This document shows positions 19,520 to 26,900 of a stretch of 38,820 bases of DNA, in pieces. How positions within the stretch are numbered: the first letter of the stretch is position 1; the number at the start of each line of letters is the position of its first letter. The notes under the pieces are model-generated. The model saw only the letters and a program-made list of their open reading frames with translations. It made no database searches and was not told the origin of the DNA. The DNA comes from JBMNQH01 sp050944035 (GTDB taxonomy: Bacteria; Bacillota; Clostridia; Oscillospirales; Oscillospiraceae), in assembly GCA_050944035.1 (NCBI GenBank), contig JBMNQH010000015.1:1-38820 (forward strand), in the 5' to 3' direction. Position numbers and translations under genes: made by a program.

Positions 19520-19840
19520 ATGATAACGTCTGTATATGGCAGGTGCGATGAATATGACGTTATCTTCAAAGAAGCCGGCGGGAAGTGGCGCTGCTGCGTC
19601 CCGCCGGACTGGACCGATGGACAGTATGCCTGTGAATTCTATGCGCAGACCGACGCGGGGGTAATCGGGTACTGGACGGGGATTCTGTACATTTCGTGCG
19701 GCAATCTCTGCCCGCATTTGGAAGATGACCTGTTCACCGTCTGGATGATGCCGGACGCACCTGCGTCGCTGGAATGCGACAGATTAAAACCTGTATTGAT
19801 ACGGAGGAACCACGATGCCACTGACCATGCTACAGCGTGA
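19520..19840 (+). CDS. Small Ig-cassette protein, phage surface associated
   Basis: A 106-residue protein from ATG 19520 behind GGAAGG. It shows a beta-sandwich-like pattern (MITSVYGRCDEYDVIFKEAG, WRCCVPPDWTDGQYACEFYA, VIGYWTGILYISCG), with six cysteines. I recall short proteins with a similar 'DGQYA...YWTGILY' stretch beside Ig-domain fibre genes in clostridial phages. It is probably a structural partner of the neighbouring Ig-like and fibre-like proteins. It overlaps the next gene by 26 bases. Confidence 0.65.
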   Translation: MITSVYGRCDEYDVIFKEAGGKWRCCVPPDWTDGQYACEFYAQTDAGVIGYWTGILYISCGNLCPHLEDDLFTVWMMPDAPASLECDRLKPVLIRRNHDATDHATA

Positions 19841-20093
19841 TTTTATATGGGGAGAAGAAAAGTATATTGACTTCCAGATTACAAGCCGTGTCATGAAAGC
19901 CGTAGTGGTCACAGAGGCAGATTTCACGCTGTTCAAAGATTTCCAGATTGTCCAGCAGGGAAAATGTGAGATTGACGGCGCGTATCTCTCCGCACTTATC
20001 AAGCCGCCGGACGTGGGGGAATATCTGCTGGAAGTTCGCTATACTGTGCCACCGGAAACAAGGAAAGTCAAGGTGGTTGTATATGTCCGTTAA
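19815..20093 (+). CDS. Small beta-sandwich protein of the Ig/fibre cassette
   Basis: A 92-residue protein from ATG 19815 behind CGGAGG. The pattern (MLQRDFIWGEEKYIDFQITS, VVVTEADFTLFKDFQIVQQG, GEYLLEVRYTVPPETRKVKV) reads as a single Ig-like beta-sandwich. No named family is recognised. It overlaps both neighbours, showing that the cassette is one operon. Confidence 0.62.
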   Translation: MPLTMLQRDFIWGEEKYIDFQITSRVMKAVVVTEADFTLFKDFQIVQQGKCEIDGAYLSALIKPPDVGEYLLEVRYTVPPETRKVKVVVYVR

Positions 20094-20427
20094 TATTACA
20101 GACGTATTCATCACGCCGAATCCTGTTTCGACGGGACAGTCTTTTGTTATTACCGTCACGGTGTTTGACGATGAATTTGAATTCGATTCCCTTGCGACAG
20201 TGCATGACGTTCATCAAGGCTTCGCGGATGAGGCGCAGACCGTTGGCGGAAAGTTCACGGATGCCGAAGTTGTGGAAGAATACAGAGGCATTACTACAGC
20301 GGACGGAAACAGGCTGCAGGGCTCTGACGGGGCTTATATCCGGCAGAAAGGCGGAACAGCCTACACGTCTACGCATGCAGGCAACGAAATCAACAGCTTT
20401 CTTCAGGAGGTGTTAGGCAATGGCTGA
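20083..20427 (+). CDS. Small structural protein of the Ig/fibre cassette
   Basis: The 114-residue frame from ATG 20083 follows AAGGTGG by 7 bases. The first 35 residues (MSVNITDVFITPNPVSTGQS, FVITVTVFDD) resemble the end of the 18596 protein, as if both share an attachment module. The rest (GITTADGNRLQGSDGAYI, THAGNEINSFLQEVLGNG) has a fibre-like character. The role is unknown; it is probably a virion protein. It overlaps the fibre-like gene that follows by 8 bases. Confidence 0.62.
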   Translation: MSVNITDVFITPNPVSTGQSFVITVTVFDDEFEFDSLATVHDVHQGFADEAQTVGGKFTDAEVVEEYRGITTADGNRLQGSDGAYIRQKGGTAYTSTHAGNEINSFLQEVLGNG

Positions 20428-21169
20428 TTACACACTACAATACACCGGCGCACAATTGGACGAAGCGATTGATAAGGTGCAGGCCGGATATATTGACACT
20501 TCTGACGCAACCGCCACAGCGGCAGATATCCTGTCTGGAAAGACCGCGTATGGTGCAAGCGGGAAATTGACCGGTACAATTACGACAAATTCATTTCCAA
20601 TACCAGTCATTGCCGTGTCATCAGATGGGTTGATTACTGCGAGCGTATCCAATCAAAAAGGCTATCTGCCGTCGTCCCGTACAGATAGAGCGACAAAACA
20701 GCTTGCAACGAAAGCGGCTGCAACGTATACGCCCACTACAACAAGTCAGACCATCGCAAGCGGTCAGTATTTGACGGGGACGCAGACCATTCAAGGCGAT
20801 GCAAATCTAGTAGCCGGAAACATCAAGTCCGGTGTGTCCATTTTCGGGGTGGCTGGTTCTTATGCTGGAAGTAGTTCCGGTGGAAATTCGGACTATAATT
20901 GTGAAGCGCAGACCATAGAAAATGTTACGGCGCCGACGGCAAATTTCAAAACGACAAGCGGCACTTTAAAAGTTTGGGGCTATGGAAGAGGAACGACCAG
21001 CGGATATACTACACCAACCTACTCCTTTTGCGGAGACGGGTACTATGCTTCCTCTTTCTATGGCACACCGTCCAAAACTTCTTTGACCTTATCGATTGAC
21101 GCAAACGGGAATATCTCCGGTTTGCCATCCTTGCAGTCAGGGGTTCTGATTGCCACAAGGGGAATTTAA
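20420..21169 (+). CDS. Fibre-like / receptor-binding-type virion protein
   Basis: The 249-residue protein starts at ATG 20420 behind AGGAGG. It begins MADYTLQYTGAQLDEAIDKV, then has the repeated fibre motif ATAADILSGKTAYGASGKL and SGVSIFGVAGSYAG that is widespread in phage fibres. A Gly/Ser/Thr/Tyr-rich C-terminal domain (GYGRGTTSGYTTPTYSFC...) with the ending LQSGVLIATRGI looks like a binding head. By sequence it is a host-binding fibre; by place (between MuF and scaffold) it may sit on the head. Confidence 0.72.
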   Translation: MADYTLQYTGAQLDEAIDKVQAGYIDTSDATATAADILSGKTAYGASGKLTGTITTNSFPIPVIAVSSDGLITASVSNQKGYLPSSRTDRATKQLATKAAATYTPTTTSQTIASGQYLTGTQTIQGDANLVAGNIKSGVSIFGVAGSYAGSSSGGNSDYNCEAQTIENVTAPTANFKTTSGTLKVWGYGRGTTSGYTTPTYSFCGDGYYASSFYGTPSKTSLTLSIDANGNISGLPSLQSGVLIATRGI

Positions 21170-21179
21170 CAGAGTCAAC

Positions 21180-21203
21180 AAAGCTCCTGAAAAGGGGCTT
21201 TTT
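21180..21203 (+). terminator. Intrinsic terminator after the fibre cassette
   Basis: Stem AAAGCTCC (21180-21187) / GGGGCTTT (21194-21201) with one G-T pair and a TGAAAA loop, followed by TTTG. It closes the 18596-21169 cassette. No good promoter was seen after it, so the scaffold and capsid genes may rely on read-through. Confidence 0.72.
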
Positions 21204-21241
21204 GCGACCTCGGCAAGTCGTTAAACTGCCCGATATGGAAC

Positions 21242-21329
21242 GTGGGCGCAAAGGCGCGAACTCTTATTCTGTGGGCGCGGCGTTGCGAACTCAATACATT
21301 TGTGGGCTTGCCAAAGACGGCAAGAACTC
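21242..21329 (+). repeat. Three tandem small hairpins with conserved flanks, in the leader of the scaffold gene
   Basis: The motif GTGGGC ... GAACTC occurs three times: 21242-21263, 21271-21292 and 21302-21329. The intervening 10, 10 and 16 bases differ but are self-complementary (GC...GC; TTGCC-AAAGAC-GGCAA in the third), while the flanks stay constant and the copies are 29 and 31 bases apart. Changes that keep pairing point to RNA structure rather than coding. The array fills the gap before the scaffold gene. Its function is unknown; a binding site for a virion protein or a processing element are possibilities. Confidence 0.55.
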
Positions 21330-21347
21330 GGAAAGGATTGTGAATCT

Positions 21348-22031
21348 ATGCGCATTGACGAACTGAAAGAACTGCTGGCAGCAGGGACGATCACGCAAGA
21401 TCAGTTTGACGCTATGGCGAAAGCGATTGACCCGAACTACACGGAGAATCCGGAACAGCCGGAGCAGAACGAAGCTGACGGCGATGAAGCGGGCAACAAT
21501 CAGCAGGAGAATGTGGAAAAACTCATTCAGCGGGCAGTGGACCGTGCGACAAACAGGCTGGGCAATGAGAATAAGAAGCTCCGTCAACAGATCGAGACAA
21601 TCAAGAAAACGAAGCTGACGGAGGATGAGGCCGCTGAACTGGAGCGCAAAGAGCGAGAGGCGGAACTTGAAGAACGGGAACGCGCCCTTTTGGAGAAGGA
21701 GCATAGCCTGTATGCGATTAAGGCAATCAAGGCGGCCGGCCTGGACGACGGAAGCGACAAAGCCCTGGAACTTGTTGAATTTGTCATTGCCGGGAGCGAA
21801 GAAGATATTGATGCAAAGGTGAAAGCGTTCGGCGACCTTGTGCGCAAATTTGTCAAAGCAGAGGTTGACAAGACTTTCAGATCTGCTGGCAGGACGCCAC
21901 AAACAGGGAACACCTCCGCAAGAGCAAAGAACCCTTATGCAAAAGACAGCCTGAACATCACAGAGCAGATGCGGCTTGAGCTTCACGATCCTGAACTGGC
22001 GAAAAAGCTCAGGGAAGCAGCGGAGGTATAA
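21348..22031 (+). CDS. Capsid scaffold protein (GP20-like)
   Basis: The 227-residue protein is highly charged and helical: MRIDELKELLAAGTITQDQF, an acidic linker, a long coiled coil about residues 50-125 (RATNRLGNENKKLRQQIETI, ELERKEREAELEERERALLE), then a short C-terminal helix domain (NITEQMRLELHDPELAKKLR). That is the design of phage scaffolds, which guide prohead assembly. It directly precedes the capsid gene. Start ATG 21348 has a modest AAAGGA upstream; in-frame extensions run into the hairpin array. Confidence 0.85.
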   Translation: MRIDELKELLAAGTITQDQFDAMAKAIDPNYTENPEQPEQNEADGDEAGNNQQENVEKLIQRAVDRATNRLGNENKKLRQQIETIKKTKLTEDEAAELERKEREAELEERERALLEKEHSLYAIKAIKAAGLDDGSDKALELVEFVIAGSEEDIDAKVKAFGDLVRKFVKAEVDKTFRSAGRTPQTGNTSARAKNPYAKDSLNITEQMRLELHDPELAKKLREAAEV

Positions 22032-22069
22032 ACAATGGAACAAACTAACGATCAAAGGAGAGAAAAATC

Positions 22070-23086
22070 ATGGCAGCAAATGCAATTACCACAATCGCAG
22101 ACATGCAGATCGTACCGGAGAAATTCTCCGCGTATGTAACCGAAAGAACCACAGAGAAATCCACACTTGTCAACGCTGGCATTGCAGCCGGTGACGCCAC
22201 CGTGGCACAGCTGATCAACGGTACGCCCGCCGGCGGCCGGTTTATCACGATCCCAGCATGGCAGCCGCTTGACGCCGCCACCGAAGAAGATGTATTCGGA
22301 GAGGACGACGTTTCCGTCGGTGGCATCACCACCAGCGATAGCCGCGCAACCCTGCTTATCAGACAGAAAGCATGGGGCGATACCGATCTTGCAAAGGTGC
22401 TCGGCGGTGCTGATCCGATGGCTGCAATCATTGACCAGATGGCCGATTGGAGAAACCAGCGCGAGCAGAAAATCTATCTTGCAGAGCTGAAAGCAATCCT
22501 TGACCCGACCAGTGGTGCGCTGAAAGATCATGTCAATGATATTTCCGGCGAAGCTGGCGACGCCGCAATCATTTCCGACGCCGCCACACTGGACACAAAG
22601 CAGGCGCTTGGCGACGCTTACGCAAGCCTTGGTCTCGTGTTCATGCACTCGGCTACTTACACCTATTTGCAGAAATCCGGTCTGATTACCCGCAATCCCA
22701 TCTTTGACCCGTCTCAGTCCGCGATCGAAATGGAGCGTTATCTCGGATACCGTATCATCGTTGACGACGGTATGCCTGCGACCGATGGCGTCTATGACAC
22801 TTACTTGCTTGGTTCCAATGCCTTTGTCCGACAGGACGGCACTCCGTCTGGCCTTATCGGCACCGAAACCGACAGAGACAAATTCTCTGCAAAGAACTAT
22901 CTGATTAACCGTTGGTGTCAGGTAATTGCACCTCGTGGTTTCGGTTGGGTTCCCGATGAAACCAGCACGCTGAACAGTGGTAAGAAGTATCCGAACAATA
23001 CGGATCTCGCAACCCCGGCAAACTGGAGACTGACCACCCATCATAAGAATGTGCCGATCGCCTGTTTGCGGCATAAGATCGGCTAA
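22070..23086 (+). CDS. Major capsid protein
   Basis: A 338-residue protein behind AAAGGAG, right after the scaffold gene. The sequence (EKFSAYVTERTTEKSTLVNA, PAGGRFITIPAWQPLDAATE, SVGGITTSDSRATLLIRQKA, then FMHSATYTYLQKSG and GYRIIVDDGMP) has the pattern of HK97-fold capsid proteins of the kind used by SPP1-like and related phages: an N-terminal arm, a spine helix (DPMAAIIDQMADWRNQREQK) and peripheral beta elements. No protease gene is present, in line with a scaffold-dependent, uncleaved capsid. Confidence 0.93.
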   Translation: MAANAITTIADMQIVPEKFSAYVTERTTEKSTLVNAGIAAGDATVAQLINGTPAGGRFITIPAWQPLDAATEEDVFGEDDVSVGGITTSDSRATLLIRQKAWGDTDLAKVLGGADPMAAIIDQMADWRNQREQKIYLAELKAILDPTSGALKDHVNDISGEAGDAAIISDAATLDTKQALGDAYASLGLVFMHSATYTYLQKSGLITRNPIFDPSQSAIEMERYLGYRIIVDDGMPATDGVYDTYLLGSNAFVRQDGTPSGLIGTETDRDKFSAKNYLINRWCQVIAPRGFGWVPDETSTLNSGKKYPNNTDLATPANWRLTTHHKNVPIACLRHKIG

Positions 23087-23115
23087 TAGCAATCCGGCAG
23101 AAAGGAGGTGCCGCC

Positions 23116-23274
23116 ATGAGTTGTCATTTCTGGCTCATGCGCAAGAGACGGGCAGCAGATAAAAAGGCACAGGAGACCGTACAGGATGCTGTTAAAGACA
23201 CTAGTACAGAGGAAAATGCGAATGGAAAGCCGTCTAAGAGGCGACAGTGCACGAAGAAGGATGATACTGAATGA
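23116..23274 (+). CDS. Small basic protein after the capsid gene
   Basis: ATG 23116 is 6 bases after AAAGGAGGTG, an excellent start site. The frame codes 52 residues: MSCHFWLMRKRRAADKKAQE, a polar Thr/Asp/Glu part and a basic end (SKRRQCTKKDDTE). It ends in an ATGA overlap with the next gene. Ala/Lys/Glu-rich small proteins at this position occur in related phages, and their role is unknown. Coding is supported by the start site and the overlap. Confidence 0.65.
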   Translation: MSCHFWLMRKRRAADKKAQETVQDAVKDTSTEENANGKPSKRRQCTKKDDTE

Positions 23275-23582
23275 GCTGTGATTGTTCACAACTGGCAACG
23301 CTGGCGGCTCTGGAATGGATTGCAGAGAACACCACAATAGAGGTTGACCTTGATGACCCCGAAGTCTATTACAGCCTTCCAGCGCGCGCAAGGTTGTTTG
23401 TTACGAAGTTCGGCGAGCTTATGAACAGGCAGGCAGGCGTTGCAAGTCAGAGCATTGAAGGTTTGAGCATGTCATTTGATACCACAGATCAGTCGGCTTC
23501 TATTTGGGGGCTTGCCAACAGCCTTTTGGGCGATTTTCTGAAATCGCAGGTCAAAGTGACTCCAGCAAGAAGGCGGTGGTGA
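23271..23582 (+). CDS. Head-tail connector (adaptor) protein
   Basis: A 103-residue protein starting in an ATGA overlap. The helical sequence (MSCDCSQLATLAALEWIAEN, DDPEVYYSLPARARLFVTKF, IWGLANSLLGDFLKSQVKVT) and place after the capsid match SPP1 gp15-type adaptors, which bind the portal after DNA packaging. The family link is by pattern and gene order, not by a distinctive motif. Confidence 0.7.
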   Translation: MSCDCSQLATLAALEWIAENTTIEVDLDDPEVYYSLPARARLFVTKFGELMNRQAGVASQSIEGLSMSFDTTDQSASIWGLANSLLGDFLKSQVKVTPARRRW

Positions 23583-23583
23583 T

Positions 23584-24102
23584 ATGGGCGTTTCCCATAA
23601 GACCAAAAAAAACAAGCTTGACAAGATCATTCGTGAGCTTGACAAGCTAGACAAAAAAGCGGTTGTGGCTGGAGCGCTGAAAGGTAAACACAAGTGGCTT
23701 GCGCATATCCATGAATTTGGTTGTGATATCACTGTTACACCCAAAATGCGAGCATACCTTCACAGTCAAGGCTTGCACTTGAAGGAAAGCACGACAAGAA
23801 TTTGTATTCCTGAACGTTCTTTTCTTCGCAGCGGCTACGACAAAAACCGTGATAGGATACTAAATCACGGAAAGATGATGATGGCTGATGTCACGGGCGG
23901 AACAATGTCCGCTTATGAGATGCTTTGTGCCGTTGGGGACGAAGCATCCAGCGGAATCAAAGACTGTGCTCAAGAGTTACGAAGCCCTGCAAACCATCCG
24001 TTTACCATCGAACAAAAGGGCGGAAACAAGCCTTTGGTCGGCGGAACTGGTGACTCAGGACACATGATCGACGGCATTACGTACAGGGTAGTGGATAAAT
24101 GA
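23584..24102 (+). CDS. HK97 gp10-like head-tail joining / tail completion protein
   Basis: A 172-residue protein. N-terminal helix (KNKLDKIIRELDKLDKKAVV), then WLAHIHEFGCDITVTPKMRA, IPERSFLRSGYDKNRDRI and the C-terminal PLVGGTGDSGHMIDGITYRV. 'H-E-F-G', 'P-x-R-S/P-F-L/F-R' and the final 'PL..TG.....I.Y.V' are hallmarks of HK97 gp10/neck proteins. It works in joining the head to the tail. Followed by an ATGA overlap. Confidence 0.8.
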   Translation: MGVSHKTKKNKLDKIIRELDKLDKKAVVAGALKGKHKWLAHIHEFGCDITVTPKMRAYLHSQGLHLKESTTRICIPERSFLRSGYDKNRDRILNHGKMMMADVTGGTMSAYEMLCAVGDEASSGIKDCAQELRSPANHPFTIEQKGGNKPLVGGTGDSGHMIDGITYRVVDK

Positions 24103-24464
24103 ACAGACAGTATTTTGATTTTTCACAGCTTATTTCCGACTATGCAAATGACTTTGAGATCATTGTTCCACAGAAAGCGCAATACGACGATACCGGCGAA
24201 CTGGTCAAAGGGCAGGATCTTGTGAAGTCCATGCGCGGTGCAATCATTGGATTCCGTGAAAGTAAGATATTCAGGTCAGAGGGCGCGATCACGTCCAAAG
24301 ACAAGCATCTTTTCATGCACGAACCCATACCGGAGGCGTTGAAAAGCGCAAAGGTGCGGTACCTCGGACAGGAGTACATGATTGAGTCGGAGACAGAAAA
24401 CGCAGAGTTTACCAGCGTTTACAGCTATGTATTAAGGTGGTGCAGGGCATTTGATACGGTATAA
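24099..24464 (+). CDS. Head closure (stopper) protein, probable
   Basis: A 121-residue protein (SQLISDYANDFEIIVPQKAQ, YDDTGELVKGQDL, VRYLGQEYMIESETENAEFT) with the small beta-barrel pattern of SPP1 gp16-type stoppers and head closure proteins. The order adaptor, gp10-like, stopper, terminator supports it. Start ATG 24099 overlaps the previous stop; its end overlaps the next gene by 14 bases. Confidence 0.68.
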   Translation: MNRQYFDFSQLISDYANDFEIIVPQKAQYDDTGELVKGQDLVKSMRGAIIGFRESKIFRSEGAITSKDKHLFMHEPIPEALKSAKVRYLGQEYMIESETENAEFTSVYSYVLRWCRAFDTV

Positions 24465-24942
24465 CGAGATCAGAAGAGCGGTTGTCACCGGTCTAAAAGA
24501 CTATTTAGGAGTCCCGGTTATCCGCACAAATCAAAATGGATCCGCGCCGCCTTATCCGTTTGTGTCCTATACTGTAACGACGGTTGCCACCGCAAACAAC
24601 GGCACATGGCAGGAGAACCACGGAGACGGGATTGACCGCAAGCTGGTGCGAAATATCTGGAGCATTACGGCGCAATCAGACGATGGAACAGAGAGCATTA
24701 CGCTGGCGAATAAGGCGCGGGAGTGGCTGGAGCATACGGGACGTATGTGGTTGAAAGATCGCGGCGTTGTTGTACAGTCAACAACCGATATCACAAACAG
24801 AGACAACATTTTGACCGTTGCGTATGAACACAAAAACGGTTTTGATGTTGTTTTTTATGCGTTTGACGAGGTGAGACACCCGTCAACAGACTACATTGAG
24901 AGCGCGGAACTGACGCGCGAATACAACAAGGAGGAACGATAA
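24451..24942 (+). CDS. Tail terminator / neck protein (LIC_12616-like)
   Basis: A 163-residue protein that starts with TTG 24451. MIRYNEIRRAVVTGLKDYLG, PYPFVSYTVTTV, the strand NIWSITAQSDDGTESITLAN and VAYEHKNGFDVVFYAFDEV match the neck protein family placed just before sheath genes in myoviruses (often called LIC_12616 family or neck terminator). It would cap the tail tube and bind the head connector. AAGGTGG lies upstream. Confidence 0.75.
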   Translation: MIRYNEIRRAVVTGLKDYLGVPVIRTNQNGSAPPYPFVSYTVTTVATANNGTWQENHGDGIDRKLVRNIWSITAQSDDGTESITLANKAREWLEHTGRMWLKDRGVVVQSTTDITNRDNILTVAYEHKNGFDVVFYAFDEVRHPSTDYIESAELTREYNKEER

Positions 24943-25950
24943 ATGGCACTGGATGTCAAGGTCAAGATTGACCTAACAAAACCCGTTGGAAAACTTGGGT
25001 TCGGCTATCCGCTGATTTTGCAGGAGCAGGCTACCGCTGGTATCTCTTATAAAGAGGTTTCCAGCATTGATGAAGTTGTAACAGCGGGATTTGCCGTCAG
25101 TACAGACGTATACAAGGCTGCAGAACTGATCTTCTCACAGGAGAACGCACCGAAAAAAATCGCTGTGTGTGCGGTTACTGAAGCCGCAACGGCGGCACTG
25201 GCCGAGGATTCCCTTATCAGCAAGAACTGGCGTCAGCTGATTGTTGTAAGTGGTGGAGAAAGCCCGACGGCACCTTCTGCAATCATGGCAAAGGTGGAAG
25301 CGCTTGACGGTAAATTGTATTTTGCAAGTCTGGATTCTGACGACGATACAACTATTACAACTACCGGCATCCGTCATACTGTTCTGTTTTATTGCGATGC
25401 AACCGAAGAAGCCCCTGTACCTGTTGCGGCACTGGTTGGCGAGACCGCTGGAAGAGAAGCGGGCAGCTTCACTTATAAGAACCTGATTCTAAAGGGCATT
25501 GCACCGCAGGAACTGTCTGACGCACAGATTTCCGCAATCCACGAAAAGGGCGGCATTACCTTTGTTGAAAAAGCTGGTGACTATGTAACCAGTGAAGGCA
25601 AGGTTGCAGGCGGCGAATACATTGACGTCATCGACAGCGAAGATTACGTCATACAGCAGCTTGCGTTCCGTACGCAGAAAGTGCTCAACAGCATGGCGAA
25701 GGTTCCTTATGACAATAACGGCATTGCAATGCTGGAAAGCGTCGCAATTGACGTTCTGCAAAGCGCTTATAACTCCGGCATGATTGCTGTCAAAGAGGAC
25801 GGCTCGCCAAACTATACCGTGTCTTATGCTCTTAGAGAGGACACCACAGAGGACGACAGAAGCAACCGCAAGTATCTTGGCGGCACCTTCTTCTTTGCTC
25901 TTGCCGGTGCAGTCCATGAAGCAGAGATCACGGGAACCATTACCGCATAA
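24943..25950 (+). CDS. Contractile tail sheath protein (short, DUF3383-like)
   Basis: A 335-residue protein following AAGGAGG. LTKPVGKLGFGYPLILQEQA, EVVTAGFAVSTDVYKAAELI, FSQENAPKKIAVCA, then GITFVEKAGDYVTSEGKVAG and EYIDVIDSEDYVIQQLAFRT give the sheath pattern of DUF3383/myoviral XkdK-like proteins. The short length suggests a minimal sheath without extra surface domains. The ending FALAGAVHEAEITGTI forms the C-terminal strand that links sheath subunits. It establishes that the phage is a myovirus. Confidence 0.88.
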   Translation: MALDVKVKIDLTKPVGKLGFGYPLILQEQATAGISYKEVSSIDEVVTAGFAVSTDVYKAAELIFSQENAPKKIAVCAVTEAATAALAEDSLISKNWRQLIVVSGGESPTAPSAIMAKVEALDGKLYFASLDSDDDTTITTTGIRHTVLFYCDATEEAPVPVAALVGETAGREAGSFTYKNLILKGIAPQELSDAQISAIHEKGGITFVEKAGDYVTSEGKVAGGEYIDVIDSEDYVIQQLAFRTQKVLNSMAKVPYDNNGIAMLESVAIDVLQSAYNSGMIAVKEDGSPNYTVSYALREDTTEDDRSNRKYLGGTFFFALAGAVHEAEITGTITA

Positions 25951-25963
25951 GGAGGATTGACAG

Positions 25964-26362
25964 ATGATTGTTGCAACTTATGACGCAAAAGACGCATCCG
26001 TTATGGTAGATAACACCTATATTACCGGTCTTGGCGAGGATATGATCTCCGCCGAAAAAGACGAGGACTTTTTCTCCCCTTCTGTCGGCGCACAGGGTGA
26101 CGTTATCAAGAGTCAGATTAACAACCCGCTTGGACAGGTCACAATTTACGTGCAGCCTACTAGCCCGCAGAAAGCGTTTCTTATGGACCTTGCAAAGCGG
26201 CGTGACCCGTTCCCCCTCTGGTGCATTAACAAGGCACTGGGCGAACGTGTAGGCGGCACTATGGCGAACCTGCTGACCTTCCCTTCCATCGAGCGCGGTG
26301 CAGAAGCGGAAGATATGGAATTCGTATTTCAGGTATTCGATCTGACAATTGAATCCGCTTGA
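25964..26362 (+). CDS. Tail tube protein (DUF3277-like)
   Basis: A 132-residue protein behind AAGGAGG. MIVATYDAKDASVMVDNTYI, TGLGEDMISAEKDEDFFSP, VTIYVQPTSPQKAFLMDLAK and VFDLTIESA give the beta-rich pattern of phage tail tube proteins of the DUF3277 type. It polymerises inside the sheath. Placement directly after the sheath gene supports this. Confidence 0.88.
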   Translation: MIVATYDAKDASVMVDNTYITGLGEDMISAEKDEDFFSPSVGAQGDVIKSQINNPLGQVTIYVQPTSPQKAFLMDLAKRRDPFPLWCINKALGERVGGTMANLLTFPSIERGAEAEDMEFVFQVFDLTIESA

Positions 26363-26376
26363 TTGTATGTTAGAGA

Positions 26377-26400
26377 AAGGGGTGCAGAAATGCACCCCTT
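26377..26400 (+). terminator. Hairpin after the tail tube gene, partial terminator
   Basis: A perfect 10-base stem AAGGGGTGCA (26377-26386) / TGCACCCCTT (26391-26400) closed by a GAAA tetraloop. The following bases (ATTGCTTTCC) are only weakly T-rich. It may reduce transcription after the highly expressed tube gene or protect the 3' end of that mRNA. Confidence 0.6.
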
Positions 26401-26433
26401 ATTGCTTTCCATTAAAAAATAGGAGGAATTGAA

Positions 26434-26742
26434 ATGGCGAAGTTTTATCAGGTAAAGAAAACCATCAACGGCAAGGAATACACAGCACAGTTTAATGGAA
26501 TCAGTGCCGCGCTGGATGCCGTGGATAGCTGCTATATCTCCGGCACGTCGAATATTAGCACGGTCAAAATGACGAAGTATCTGCTTGATAATGTCATTGT
26601 AGACCCCAAAGGACTAACTACCGACGATTTTGACAGCCTTGACGAACTGAATGAAGTCTCCGACTTTGCCCGTGAAGTTATGCAGGGGAACTTTCGAGAC
26701 AAGGCGGTCGAAAGCACAACTGCAAAGAAGAGTAAAGGATAA
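26434..26742 (+). CDS. Tail assembly chaperone (gpG-like)
   Basis: A 102-residue protein with AGGAGG 8 bases before ATG 26434. It (TINGKEYTAQFNGISAALDA, KYLLDNVIVDPKGLTTDDFD, FAREVMQGNFRDKAVES) matches the short chaperone encoded between tube and tape measure in most tailed phages. The Lys-rich end (TTAKKSKG-stop) is where a ribosomal frameshift commonly joins it to the next frame. It helps tape measure folding during tail assembly. Confidence 0.85.
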   Translation: MAKFYQVKKTINGKEYTAQFNGISAALDAVDSCYISGTSNISTVKMTKYLLDNVIVDPKGLTTDDFDSLDELNEVSDFAREVMQGNFRDKAVESTTAKKSKG

Positions 26743-26896
26743 TTGGGCCGCATGGCGCCTTATTATGTCGGACATTGGAAGCTTCACTTATGAAGAGGTG
26801 TTCTTCAGAATGACGCCACAGCAGATCAATGAAGCAAACATTGCGCTGGACATTGTAGAAGAGGCCAATAAAAAAGCGGCAAAGCGAAGGCGGTGA
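26738..26896 (+). CDS. Frameshift extension of the tail chaperone (gpGT-type C-terminal part)
   Basis: The frame one base ahead of the chaperone frame is open across its end and codes DNWAAWRLIMSDIGSFTYEE, FFRMTPQQINEANIALDIVE, EANKKAAKRRR. This looks like the T part of gpGT-type chaperones. A stand-alone start (ATG 26765) has no ribosome binding site. A +1 shift at AAA-G (26734-26737), just before the stop codon 26740-26742, would read ...SKDNWAAW and give a fused protein of about 154 residues; a -2 shift would reach the same frame. The mechanism is inferred. Confidence 0.65.
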   Translation, partial: DNWAAWRLIMSDIGSFTYEEVFFRMTPQQINEANIALDIVEEANKKAAKRRR

Positions 26897-26900
26897 ATAA

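Noticed and set aside
18368..19717. A 449-codon open frame on the minus strand across the Ig-like gene
   Set aside because: It crosses a strong terminator, has no known features and is antisense to a well-supported Ig-domain gene.
21235..21366. A 43-codon plus-strand frame (MERGRKGANSYS...) through the hairpin array
   Set aside because: It has no ribosome binding site, overlaps the scaffold start, and the repeated segments conserve flanks and pairing instead of codons.
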